Assembly: GCF_005239225.2 (NCBI RefSeq)
Contig: NC_133284.1
Coordinates: forward strand, 31,916,339-31,980,338
DNA: 64,000 bases
From: Populus alba
Taxonomy: Eukaryota > Streptophyta > Magnoliopsida > Malpighiales > Salicaceae
Reading direction: 5' to 3'
The position numbers and the translations under genes were made by a program. Position 1 is the stretch's first letter. The number at the start of each line of letters is the position of its first letter. The notes under the pieces were generated by a model. That model did no database searches. It had not been told where the DNA came from and saw only the letters and a list, made by a program, of their open reading frames with translations. Shown one piece after another: positions 1 to 11,919 of the stretch.

Positions 1-191
1 ATCATTTGAAGGTCAATTACTGAAACCTGGAATGTGTTTCTGATGTTTGTGTGTGTCTGTGCATTCATTTAGATATTATCTGTAGAAATGCGTGTTGTAT
101 GACAATTTTTCTATTCAAATGTTACCATTTTCTTTCTATGATGTGCCGATCCCACTCTGAGCTGCTTTTTATTACACTTCTGCTATCACAG

Positions 192-3100
192 ACCCCTACA
201 TTTGTGCATAGAAGCTCTAAATGTGACTGTTGTCAAGAGGTGGCTAGAAGTTGCATCAGAAGAAGAAATTGCTGGAGCCATTGACCTGCCCAGTTCAGTT
301 GGAACTGCATTATGTATGGCAGCTGCTTTAAGAAAAGATCATGAGACAGGTATTTCATTATTTAATTCTAATCTGTTGAACTTTATGTGAGATTCTACCC
401 CGTACATATCTTTTCTCATCTTGCTTATAGGAAATTTTGTCTTTTTCATTTGGTTTTCGTGTGCTATTTTTTTTTTCCAATCAAGTGGAATGGTTCTTAT
501 TACAGTTTCTGACATATATTTGTAAATCTTCATCAACCCAGAGAAATGGTCTTTTACTTTTAAAGCTGCTCCTTGTGCCATTTTTGTTGGATAAGTAATG
601 TTCCAATAGTTGTTTAATTGGCAATTCAGTATTATAGAAGAGTTTCCATCAACTGTTTTAGTTTTATAAATTTTATGATCTTATAGTGGTTATTTTTATG
701 TTATTTAGTAACTGTTTCTATTTGATACTTATTAGTTAGTATTAATTAGGAGTTTCATCTTGTGTAATGTTTCGTTTAAGCTTCCAAATTTTACTAGACT
801 TTGGCGTGCCTGTATATACTCATGTGTTCTGTATTTTTGCCATGTGCGCTTTCATCTATAGATCTTGGTTTAAAGCTCTCAATTTAGTACATATATGTGG
901 ACAAACAGCAGAAGATTTGCTGCAAACCCACATCCTCATTCCCTGGAAGTAACAAATATAGATACATGTTTTGTTTTACCTCAGCTAATATTCAGTTTCA
1001 AATTGTAGAGGGCAGAGAGCTGGTGAGATTACTTCTTGCTGCTGGGGCAAACCCTGCTGCCCAAGATGCTGAAAATCATCAAACAGCTTTGCATACAGCT
1101 TCGGCAGCAAATGATGTTGAGTTGGTCAAGGTAATTCAGTGGGGTTTTCCACTTTAAATTAACTTATTACTTCCACAGTGACTTGCCATTTTTTACTTCT
1201 CGTAAGGTATATGTACAGTAAAAAAAATTGAAACATAATTTATTTGTTAGGAATCTTTTCAGTTTATAACTTATGATGAATGTACATTTGGAAAAGGAAA
1301 CCAAAAGATGGTAAATGACAATAGTGGCTTCTTCCAAAAAAATCAAGCAAAAAGGATTTAGAAACTCATTTTGGAGTTTGGACATATTAAGTATTTAATT
1401 TTATAAAGCTGTTATGAATGTCCAGTTCCAGATCAGACATGACCTTTAACTTCTGATGAAAAGTTTACTTTTTGTTTCCAAGTAGATCATTCTTGATGCT
1501 GGAGTGAATGCTAACCTACGAAATGTGCATGGTACAATACCTCTTCATTTAGCATTGGCTAAAGGTGCAAAGCCTTGCGTCGAATTGCTCTTGGCTGCTG
1601 GTGCAGATTGTAATTTGCAGGTTTGTGATGTTTCCTCTTCTTTTGAATTCTATCGTCACTGTGATGTTGTGGTTATTAAATAAGCCTGGTATCTCCTTAT
1701 GTGTTTGATAATGTACATTTATGACAATGTAGAAGTCAAAAGCAATAACAGAAGTAGAGCGTTCAATGATAATTATGTGTGTCTGGTCGGTTAATAGCAC
1801 TCCATGTAATTAACAGATTGTTACTGTGCTAATCCAATCTCAAACTTCACAACCTCTAGCAGAGCCCTTCATTAATGAAAAGTTATAAAGAAGTGATTCA
1901 AAGATCCAAACTTATCATCAATTAGATGCCATTAAGATTCATATGTTGAGAAAATTGATTTGGATGAACGTGAGTACTTAGCTCTTCATAGTTAGCATGT
2001 CTTTATGATATTTTTTAAGTCTTTCAGAAGAACTTGATATATTATACATGTTCAGCACAACTCTTTTGTAAACAGTTTCCTTTTCTTTCCTTTGCTCCCA
2101 ACAGGTTTTTTTTTTTTTTTTTCTAATTGGGGGTATTGTGGCTTTGGGGAAGGGAAGGTAGGAAGGGACGTGCAAACAACATTTATAAAGATTTTTTTTT
2201 CCTCTTTTCTGGCTGTACAGTCATTGTAAAGCCAGAAAAGACAACAAAAATCTTTATAAAATTCTCTAAATATTGATTCATAATTTTTTTATTGTAGTAG
2301 CAGCCCTTGATTACTATGAAAAAAGCCTAAATGAAATGAAATTCTAACCCTTAAAACTAAACAAATCTTAACCGTCCAAACAAGGATAATAAATAACCCA
2401 TAAATAAACTAGTTAAGGAAAAAACTAATTGTATGAAGCTGCTACAGCAACATCTACAGTACACTAGAGTATGGTGCTATAATGCTGCTTCCTAGGATTT
2501 GCTCCTACAACTTGTTGAGTTGAACATTAACTTAAAATGATCTTAACCTTGTTGGAGAAAAGGTCACAAAAAATGTTCATCTATTTGGAAATTGGGTTGT
2601 ACACATAGTTAGAATTTGATTTATTAACTATTCAAATTATTGTTTGATATTAAATATAATTACATTGACTTAATATATAATAAAAAAAAATTACCTGCAT
2701 GAGCATTTTATTTGTTTTACATTCATAAATGATATAACTGATGGAACTTTTTTGTGATTCTTAAATTTGCAAATTTAGTCCAGTATTTGATTTGCAATTG
2801 GGATTTTTATTCACAAATAGTCTTGATTTGGAAACTTTTCTTTTATGTGTATATAGGTGATTTGTTGAATGAGATCTACTATTCATTTTTGTGCTTCAAA
2901 TGTTTTCTCAAGGAACCTTGTTGATGCCCATGGATCATTTATATCTTGGTTCTGATGAGAGTTTGACGAATTTGATACATTAAGTAGTATAATATTGCTT
3001 GGATAACAAAAAGGTGGATTGACGTTTTAGTCCATAGGTTAAATCTTCCACATTATTCCACTTTCATTTGCAAGGATTTCTATGTGTAAAAAACTCAGCC

Positions 3101-6100
3101 CTTTTATTTTCAAATATTGATCATTGCAATTTGTTTACATGATCATATACTGAAGCAACTTCTTTGTAATTATAATCAGGATGAGGATGGTGACAATGCT
3201 TTCCATATAGCTGCTGCAGCTGCAAGGTTGATACGTGAGAATCTTGACTGCATCATCCTTATGCTGCAGTGCCCAAATGCAAGCATTAAAATTAGAAACA
3301 ACAGGTGAGTGAAGCGTAATGTGGTTGCTTATCATTCTTTTTCTGCCAGGATAAAACTGGAGATTCTGTTTTCTCAGTTAATTCTTAACTTATGTTTCTG
3401 ATCTAAGTTCATACAGAGTTTTCTCATGTTACCAATCGTAACATTGAGCATACTTTGACTGAATGAATATGCATGTTGTTGTGTCTTTCTGTGACCATGC
3501 ATTTGTCTTATGGGCAACAGTGGTAAGACGCTGTGTGACCTCCTGGAAAGCCTGCCCCGAGAATGGATTTCAGAAGAGCTTTTGGAAGCACTAGCTAATA
3601 AGGGAGTTTCTTTATACCCAACAGTGTGAGTGCAATTTTTTGGGGGAATTATTTGCCAATTCTAAACTATTACTGATGCTTAATCCAATATGATAACCTT
3701 CAGCTTGTCATTTTGACTGTAGGTTTGAAGTTGGAGATTGGGTAAAATTCAAGAGGGGCATGAAGAATCCAACATATGGGTGGCAAGGTGCAACGTGTGG
3801 CAGTGTTGGTTTTGTACAGAGTATTCCAGAGAATGGCAGTCTTACTGTATCATTTTGCACAGGAGTTGCTCATGTCTTGGCAAATGAAGTTGTAAAAGTG
3901 ATTCCTTTTGACAGTGGCCAACTTGTGCAACTTAAACCTGATGTTATAGAGCCCAGGTATGATCATGGTTGCTGTAGCAAATATTAGAGTGATGATGTGC
4001 TTGATTGTTAATTGTCTTCCTTAGTAGATGTTCAATTTACTCATCATCATCCACTAGCCTCTGAACCCTTGATGTAAGGGGATGTGCATTAAGCTACAAG
4101 GGTGGCTGGTTAGTAGTAGATATTCAAGGACTCAATTTTTGCTGAACCTTTTTAAACTTAAGCTTTAGACTTACTAACTACAAGGGTGGCTGGTTAGTAG
4201 TAGATATTCAAGGACTCAATTTTTGCTGAACCTTTTTAAACTTAAGCTTTAGACTTACTAACTACAAGGGTGGCTGGTTAGTAGTGGATATTCAAGGGCT
4301 CAATTCTTGCTGAACCTTTTTAAACTTAACCTCTAGACTTGCTTAAGAAACAGAACCTGGATAAAAAGTAAACGAAGAAAGTCATGGGATGATTCGTTGG
4401 ATTGTTTATATTTAATAAAAGAGGAAATTATATATTTATTTTAAGATTTATTTTATGCAACCATTGAGAATTGTGACAATGGTTAGCTAATGGAACCTTG
4501 ACAAAAATTGAAATACAGCTTATGTACAAGTTTATTTTTTGGGTTATTTCCATGATATGAACCAACATTTTGATAATCATTATAAGAATCTCTGACATTC
4601 TTTAATCATTAGAATGTTATGAAAGCTTGAAGATGTTGATTCTTCTGTTTTCAGATATTCATTGCATGAACAATTACGTGACAGTCAGGGCACTGTTCTG
4701 TGCATTGAGGATGAAGGGTTTATACGTATTGGTTTTCACGGTGCCTCTAAGGGGTGGCAAGCTGATCCTGCAGATTTTCAAAGATTTGAAGAATTCAAGG
4801 TTGGTGATTGGGTTTGTGTTCGCAAAACACCTCAGGCTGTAAAGCATGATTTTGGAATTGTGACTGCTGGAAGCATAGGGATCGTGCATGGTATCAGATC
4901 CGATAGTAGTTTGTTGATAGAGTTCAGTTGTGTACCTGCTCCATGCATATTTGAACCAGAGGAGGTTGAACCAGTTGTGCCTTTTAAGGTAGTGAGAACA
5001 TTTTTGTTTTTTATTGCCACGTTTTCTTAAAGAACAGTAATGTATCTTCCTACTCCAGCCCCCTCCCCTACATCATGCTATTCACTAAGCATCTATACAT
5101 TTTTTTTGTTTTTAATTCTGTTTTATTTTACAGATAGGTGAGCTAGTATGTGTGAAACGATCTATTGCAGAGCCCAGCTTTGCTTGGGGTGGTGAGACAC
5201 ATCATAGTGTTGGAAGAATATTTGACATAAAGAGTAATGGTCTTCTGATAATCGAAATACAAAATCGGTCCATACCATGGACGGCTGATCCTTCAGATAT
5301 GGAAAAGGTGGAGGACTTTAAGGTAATATTTTGTGCTTATTTTTTAACTCATTTGACTACTGATCGGATTATGCTGTGAGTAGCTTGCATTTATTATCTC
5401 ATCTTACATGATCAGGTTGGTGACTGGGTTAGAGTAAAAGCTTCGGTACCCTCTCCAAAATATGGGTGGGATGATGTCACCAGGACAAGCATTGGTATTG
5501 TCCATAACTTAGAGGATGATGGTGACATGGGTGTTGCTTTCTCCTTTAGAAGCAGGCCCTTTCTATGTTCAATGACAGACATGGAGAAGGTGTCACCTTT
5601 CAAAGTGGGACAAGAGATCCGTGTCATGCCATCTATCACTCAGCCATTGCTTGGATGGTCAAATGAAAGTCCAGCTACTTTTGGGACTGTTGAGAGGATC
5701 GACATGGATGGAACCCTCAATGTGAGCATGCTTATATTTTGCATTACATTACAATCCTTGTTTGTGTTCTTGCATGTATTTGTCTAGTAGTAGCGTGATT
5801 CCTATTACCAACACTTTGATCATGTTTTTGAGTTTGAGTTCCCCACAGTGCATTTACTGCCTTGCTGGCTGTAAATTCATAGGTGCAGTATATGCATCTG
5901 AATCAATGGTATGGACCATTAATTATAACGTAGCATGTGTTCCACAATTTAAGTTGGCTGGGTTGACCGTCCTCTTTTTTCTTGTGTGCCAGACTTGTGT
6001 ATATCTGCATTTTGACCTTCAGAACTTTTAAACTGTTTTAATAAAGTTTTACTCACAATTATTTGTGAAGGTGAGAGTGGCTCGTAGAGCAAGCTTATGG

Positions 6101-7297
6101 AAAGTTGCTCCAGGTGATGCTGAAAGGCTCTCAGGACTCGCTGTTGGTGACTGGGTTAGGGTGAAGCAATGTCTGGGGTCTAGACCAAGTTATGAGTGGA
6201 ACAGTTTTAGGAAGGAGAATATCGCTGTAGTGCACAGTATACAGGAATCTTTTCATCTAGATTTGGTTTGTTGTTTTCGTAAAGGAAAGTTGCCTGCTCA
6301 CTGCACAGAGGTGGAAAAGGTTTCACACATAAAAATAGGGCAGCATGTTCGATTTCGTACTGGACTGGTTGAACCTAGGTGGGGATGGAGAGGCGCATGC
6401 CACAATTCAAGAGGTGTTGTAACTGCTGTAAATATTGATGGAGAAATAAGAGTTTCATTCTCTGGGTTGCACAATTTGTGGCGAGGAGATCCCGCGGATT
6501 TTGAGATAGATCAAATGCTCGAGGTGGGAGAATGGGTAAAAATAAAAGACAGTGCTGCCAGGTGGAAAAGTTTGGGGCCTGGAAGCCTTGGAGTTGTACA
6601 AGGAGTGAGGCATCAAGAGGATGGTTGGGATAGTACTTTCCTTGTTGGGTTCTGTGGTGAACCTGAATTATGGGCAGGACCAGCATGTGAGCTTGAAACT
6701 GTGGATAAACTTGCAGTAGGCCAAAAGGTGAAGGTGAAGCCCCACGTAAAGCAGCCACGATTTGGTTGGTCAGGCCATACACATGAGAGCATTGGTTCTA
6801 TATCAGCGATAGATCTAGATGGAAAGCTGAGAATATTTACACCAGCTGGCTCCAAGGTTTGGATGCTTGATCCATCAGAAGTTGACGTGGTGGAGGAAGA
6901 GATAATACAAATTGGAGATTGGATAAGAGTCAAATCATCTATAGCTACCCCAGCATACCAATGGGGAGAGGTCACTCGTGATAGCATTGGAGTGGTGCAC
7001 AAGATGGAGGAAGGAGAGCTTTTGGTGTCATTTTGCTTCCTGGATCAGCTTTGGGTTTGCAAAGAATGGGAAATGGAAAAGGTAAGGGTATTTAAGGTAG
7101 GTGACAGTGTGAGATTTAGGGAAGGACTGGTGAAGCCCAGGTGGGGATGGGGAATGGAAACCTGTGCTAGCAAGGGCCAAGTAGTTGGGGTGGATGCTAA
7201 TGGAAAGCTACGAATTAAATTCAAATGGAGAGAAGGACGACCTTGGATTGGAGACCCAGCAGATATAATTCTCGATGAGAGCTCTGGTATTGCTTGA
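192..7297 (+). CDS. KEG: KEEP ON GOING (KEG) E3 ubiquitin ligase, 3' part (ankyrin and HERC2-like repeats)
   Basis: Ten coding exons are visible: 192-349, 1009-1130, 1486-1620, 3180-3304, 3521-3625, 3723-3956, 4655-4988, 5134-5322, 5416-5721 and 6071-7297, all GT-AG and in phase, about 978 residues. The 5' end (RING and kinase domains in the family) lies left of the window. The first four exons encode ankyrin repeats, with motifs such as 'QTALHTASAANDVELVKIIL' and 'GTIPLHLALAKGAKPCVELL'. From exon 6 on there are 12 HERC2-like repeats, each opening with a VGDWVRVK- or VGQxVRxK-type motif. Arabidopsis KEG is known to ubiquitinate ABI5 and other ABA-pathway proteins at the trans-Golgi/early endosome, so this gene should keep ABA signalling low. 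The last six repeats lie in one 1.2 kb exon. The stop TGA is at 7295-7297. Family assignment is very secure; the exon 10 acceptor (ttgtgaag) is weak but required by frame. Confidence 0.94.
2182..2260. repeat. Long inverted-repeat hairpin inside a KEG intron
   Basis: The left arm 2182-2214 and right arm 2230-2260 are near-perfect reverse complements: 15 paired bases (TTTATAAAGATTTTT), a small mismatched bulge, then 11 paired bases (CTTTTCTGGCT). They enclose a 15 nt loop. The hairpin lies in the 1.56 kb intron between ankyrin exons 3 and 4. It could be a short MITE remnant or a foldback; nothing shows that it is a processed small-RNA precursor. Confidence 0.75.
4094..4345. repeat. Three-copy 84-bp tandem repeat in a KEG intron
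   Basis: The phrase CTACAAGGGTGGCTGGTTAG begins at 4094, 4178 and 4262, giving an exact 84-base period. Copies 1 and 2 are almost identical. Copy 3 has several substitutions and decays towards 4345. The array lies wholly in the intron between the exons ending at 3956 and starting at 4655. Confidence 0.9.
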
Positions 7298-8490
7298 TAG
7301 CAACTTTAGTCTGTATTGAATCTGGATGTGATACAAGCTAAAGCGAGAGCCAGCAGTGTAAGAAAGTGCAGTGATCACTGCAAGAAAAGGCATATCAGTG
7401 CAAAATGTTCCACCAAACAGGACGGACAGCTAGGCTGTTTGATATATTATTCATCTCATAATTAAAGATACTGGTGAAGGAAGGGCGTGAAGATCATGTG
7501 CAGGTTAGGTGGAGCTCATTTCTTCTTCACAATATTTTCTTTCGAGGCCTTGCAGATATTGTCATTTTGTCCAAGTGATTCAGTCATGATTTGCGTGAAA
7601 GAGTATTGCACATATTCCAAATTTGTGGGGGTAGACAAGGGTTTATGACTTGTGTTAGCCATGATATGCAGCAGATGGGTCCATCTCTGCATTTAATGTA
7701 CATCATGCTAGTTTGTAAAAAAAATACGAGTTTGTAGCATATAAGCTAGGAAAAGCAGCTGGGAGATGTGCACTCTTTTTTTGTAGGAAATCTGGTTGAT
7801 TGTTCTAGTTTCTGTGCTATTATTAGATATAATATGTCCGTAATTTTTGTTTATGATGCAGCCTGTCAAGTTATCGAGTTGAAATCGATTGAAATATCAG
7901 TTGCTCGAGTCCCCAATATTTTCACTTTGCATCCGAAATAAGGGCACTGTTGACGTGGTTACTTGGTCTTTGTTTTGGGTTCTACGTTATTCTATGAGAA
8001 GAAGTATTTCTTCTCGAGATTGATACCCAATTATCTGATTTTGGAGAACAATTATGTAGTTGCAATTTACACGAATGTCGTGTGGTGGCCTGAGTTTTTC
8101 ACAATAAAAAAGCGCCAAAAATACCTGTTGTCTACGGACTACGGAGTTGAGTTTATTGTTTTTTAATCGGTATTTATTCAATAAAAGCCCATTCATTTAC
8201 CTTTGCTAACTATTAGCACGGCCCCACAAAACATATATATATATGGGGGGGGTGTGGTTTATAATTGCCATATATATATAAGCAAGTAGAAATTATAAAG
8301 TTTTGAAAATCTTTCTAAATTCCTGTCATTTACAAATTTTTCCTTTTATTTTTTTGAAAAACAAATCTCCATTTTAAGGTTTGTGAAAGATAATTTTTAT
8401 TTTTAATTGTTTGAAGGGTATTTTTCATCAAAAATGACTAAAAAACATAGCAATGAAAATATAAATATATAAAGTAAAATTGTCTCATTT
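7298..8490. other. KEG 3' UTR and downstream intergenic DNA
   Basis: No gene is visible here. The first few hundred bases after the KEG stop are of transcript-like composition and probably form the 3' UTR; the poly(A) site cannot be placed with confidence. A short AT microsatellite followed by a run of eight G lies near 8238-8256. Beyond about 8170 the sequence becomes strongly AT-rich. Confidence 0.5.
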
Positions 8491-9286
8491 GGCTATGTTT
8501 GTTTACTAGAAAGTATTTTTTTTTAAAATGAATTCTGGAAAAATAAATTGTTTTCTAATGTTTAGTGGTGTAATGGAAAATAAATTGAAAAATATTTTCT
8601 AGTGTTTGGTTATGTTATGAAAAATAAGCTGGAAAATAACTTATTAGTATTTTATTTTTCTCAAGTTTATTAAAATAATGAGGAACAAATCTTACAAATA
8701 AAAAGTTGAATGAGAATGAAATTTTAAAAAAAAAATATAATTTCATAAATTATCTCAAATAAAATAAATAATAATCAAAATAATAGAGATCAAATTTTAA
8801 AAAAATAAAAGGTGAAGAAATTAAAATAATAATAATTAACATTTCATAAATTATTTCAAATAAAATAAGTAACAATCAAAAGAATAAGGACCAAATTTGA
8901 TAGATAAAAAATTTCAATAAAAAAATGATAACGAAAAAGCAAATATCAATTACAAAAATGAGGACCAAAGTTAATATAAAAATTAAATTTTAAGAAATGA
9001 AATTGAAAAATAAATATTCAAAACAAAATATATATATAGAAGTCAAAAGTTTGAGGACCAAATTTGATATAATCAGTAAATAATATGATATTTCTAAATT
9101 TTTCACAACTTCCGGAAAGTATTTTCCGCCCAAATTTTTTAGGAAAACACTTTCCTGGAAACCAAGACAAATTTTTTTTTATTGGAAAGTATTTTTCGTT
9201 GACCAACTTTTTTAATGATAAATAAACATTGAAAAATTTAAAAAGTAATTTCCTGAAAACCACTTTTCGAGAACACAAACATAGCC
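8491..9286. mobile_element. Non-autonomous TIR-like element, copy 1
   Basis: The block starts with GGCTATGTTTGTTT and ends with the imperfect inverse ACACAAACATAGCC, so it has short terminal inverted repeats. The interior is AT-rich and non-coding, with phrases such as 'gaggaccaaatttgata'. The same sequence occurs in reverse orientation at 54480-55410, matching closely over several hundred bases. No clear target-site duplication flanks it ('tctcattt' versus 'gtttaaca'), so the superfamily is uncertain; hAT-like is only a guess. No transposase reading frame is present. Confidence 0.7.
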
Positions 9287-9442
9287 GTTTAACATAAGAT
9301 AATTGCTTGGGTACTGGATTGGAAGGCATGAGTTGATTGGATGGTCTACATTATGTCATGGGTTTCCTAATTATTATTTTTCATAGAAAAATTATCGATA
9401 TAAATATTTAAAAAAATCTTAAGATTATGAGGATTAACTCAA

Positions 9443-9478
<36 letters not shown>

Positions 9479-10200
9479 GCAATGAAAAAAAGCTCGAGTC
9501 AAATATAGTAAACCTGCTAAATTCATAACCCGAGACATGATATCGAGATGATTATAAAAAGAAAAGGTAAAAAAAAAAAATAACATCAGTTTTCAACGAA
9601 CCCAATGATTATAGATAAAATAAAAAAAAATAAACAATGACAAAGCCAACCCAGTTCAACCTTCAGAACTTGTGACACAAATCATAAGACTGGATCATAG
9701 TATAAAAAGTAAATCCAAAAAAACAACAATGTAAAATTCCTAACAAACCAAAATAAATAGGGATAAACTTGAAAAAAAATTAAAAAATGAACAAGAAAGA
9801 AAAAAAAAATTGTAGATTTGAAAAGAATAAAAACCGAATTTGACACAAAAAAATAAAATCAAATCCTAATGTTGGAATTGAAAAACAATTTCAATTAAGA
9901 AAAGGATAGGACAAACTAAAAATAATAATCAAAAGAATAAAGATTAAATTTTATATAAAAATCAAATGTCAATGGATGAAATTGAAAGAAAAAAAAAAAC
10001 TAAGTCAATAAAGGATTCAAGACCAAATACATTGCAATTAAAAAAACAAGAATCAAATCTGATATAAAAATCAAATGTCAATCGATGAGATTGAAAAACA
10101 AAATTAACTCAATAAATAATTCAAGACCAATTACATTGCAATTAAAAGAATGGAAATTAAATCTGATATAAAAATCAAATGATCTAATTTGATTTAACAA
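9287..10200. repeat. AT-rich intergenic repeat block with approximately 105-bp degenerate tandem units
   Basis: An (ATA/AAT)n microsatellite occupies about 9443-9477. Between about 9900 and 10190 a phrase like 'gatataaaaatcaaatgtc' recurs with spacing of roughly 104-110 bases (near 9951, 10061 and 10165), accompanied by 'ttcaagaccaaatacattgc'. This indicates two to three degenerate tandem units. Similar phrases also appear inside the element at 8491-9286. No coding sequence is visible. Confidence 0.6.
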
Positions 10201-11900
10201 ACAAATAATCATATTTCTTTGTTTTCTTTTCAAATGCCAACATATTTTTTTCTAGAAAGGGAGAAAGGAAAGAGGGAGAGAAGAAAAAAACATGTGACCA
10301 GAGCTCAAACAGTGGTCTTCTGACTACACACGCCTCACCAACATGAAAGGGGCAATGAAGCGCATTGAATGTCACCTCGAACAGTAATGTTCGGATCTAT
10401 TTTAATGCCACATGCACTACCTTAAAGGCACAGGCTTCACCCACATGTCTGCGCTTGCTAAGCAAGCGCCATATATTTTTTAATTTAAATAATATTTTAT
10501 ATATATTAAAAGATCCAATCACTTCTTACCCCACATGAGAATAACTAAAGTGTCATTGCATGAAACATTATTTTTTTAGGGATATTCAAGTAATTCTGCT
10601 ACATAAAAAAACTGAAAAACCCGAAAAGCGGCTTGACAAAAAAAAATTGTTATTAAAGAGTAAGTTAATAATTACATTGTATATCAAATGGATAAAAAGA
10701 CCATCTAACCCTCTTCTTTCCTTTAATAATTAATGTTTCCCATGAAAAATATCTTTCTACCCTTGACACTATGCTATGGAAGTTTACTCTTCAAGGATAA
10801 AAAAATAATTTTGCAATGTAAAATATACAATAAAGCATCGAGGTCTTTTAACTTTTATTATAATATTCAAGGTGTTTCAATAAAACAAAACAAATATCTA
10901 TCCATTTCATATCATGTAACTTGAATCAAAATGGACAAAAGATAGGTATTTTACTAGCCATTCCATTTCACCACTCAAAGAGGTTTTCTTTTTATTTAAT
11001 TTTTTTCATTACTTCACTAATGACATTGATTATATTTTATTTAAATTAAGCATAAAATCAAAAAAACTAAACTGAAACGAACCCCAAACAAAAAAAACTG
11101 AGACAAACAAAAAAAAAAACGAATTAAACTGAAAACATCAGTTTGAATCAATTTTTGTTTTAAAATAATTAAATCGAACCAAAATCAATTAGTTTGAACC
11201 GGTTTTAATTAAAAAAAAACAATTTAATTACTTTTTTTTAATAAAAATCAAACCAAATAAAAAAATAATATTCTCTAATTTGATCGGGTAGGTGCTCAAG
11301 AGAAATACCATTGGGCCTTGGGGGACACTCCATAAATGGCAACATGTGGGTGAATGAAGCTCACAGGGGATTAGTTTCTGCAATTAACTTGGGATTGTTT
11401 GGAATTTTATTTCAAATCAGCGTGTTTTTTAAATATTTAATTTTAATATATATATATATATATATAAACAAAAAATACTATTAGTAAAATCCAGATAAAA
11501 GTTTACGACAATTACATATCACCACACAATTTAGAGCCGTAAAAGAAACTTGGAATGAGAACAAAATGATTTCTCCAAATGGTCCTGAAAAAGCAAAATT
11601 AACGAAGTAGAACTTCTCTTCTGTAATATAGGTTGTTGTCTTTAACTCAATAAGCGATATTTTTTTTATCCCACCACAACGCTTCCCAAGTTGAATTACA
11701 GGCACTTGATGATGCTTCTAGGAGCAGAAAGGAAGATAATGCTCGCATCATGTGCTGACTGAGATTCAAAACTTCAGACACCCTAAAGTGAGTCCTTGAG
11801 CATCTCGGAGCTATTTGCCATAAGTAATTTCTTCTCGCTCTAGCAAATGGTTAAGTTTGCACGAGGAAAAACATCATTCCTTGTGAAGTAGTAGATCATA
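10201..11900. other. Gene-free intergenic DNA between KEG and the PPR gene
   Basis: No supported gene. The stretch contains a GC-richer patch at 10290-10470 that looks like decayed repeat DNA. At 11050-11260 there is a degenerate block of 'aaccgaacc'-like motifs, and at 11445-11466 a (TA)n run. The last 200 bases or so before 11920 probably form the 3' UTR of the minus-strand PPR gene. Confidence 0.5.
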
Positions 11901-11919
11901 GAGCTGGATCGCTCCACCC

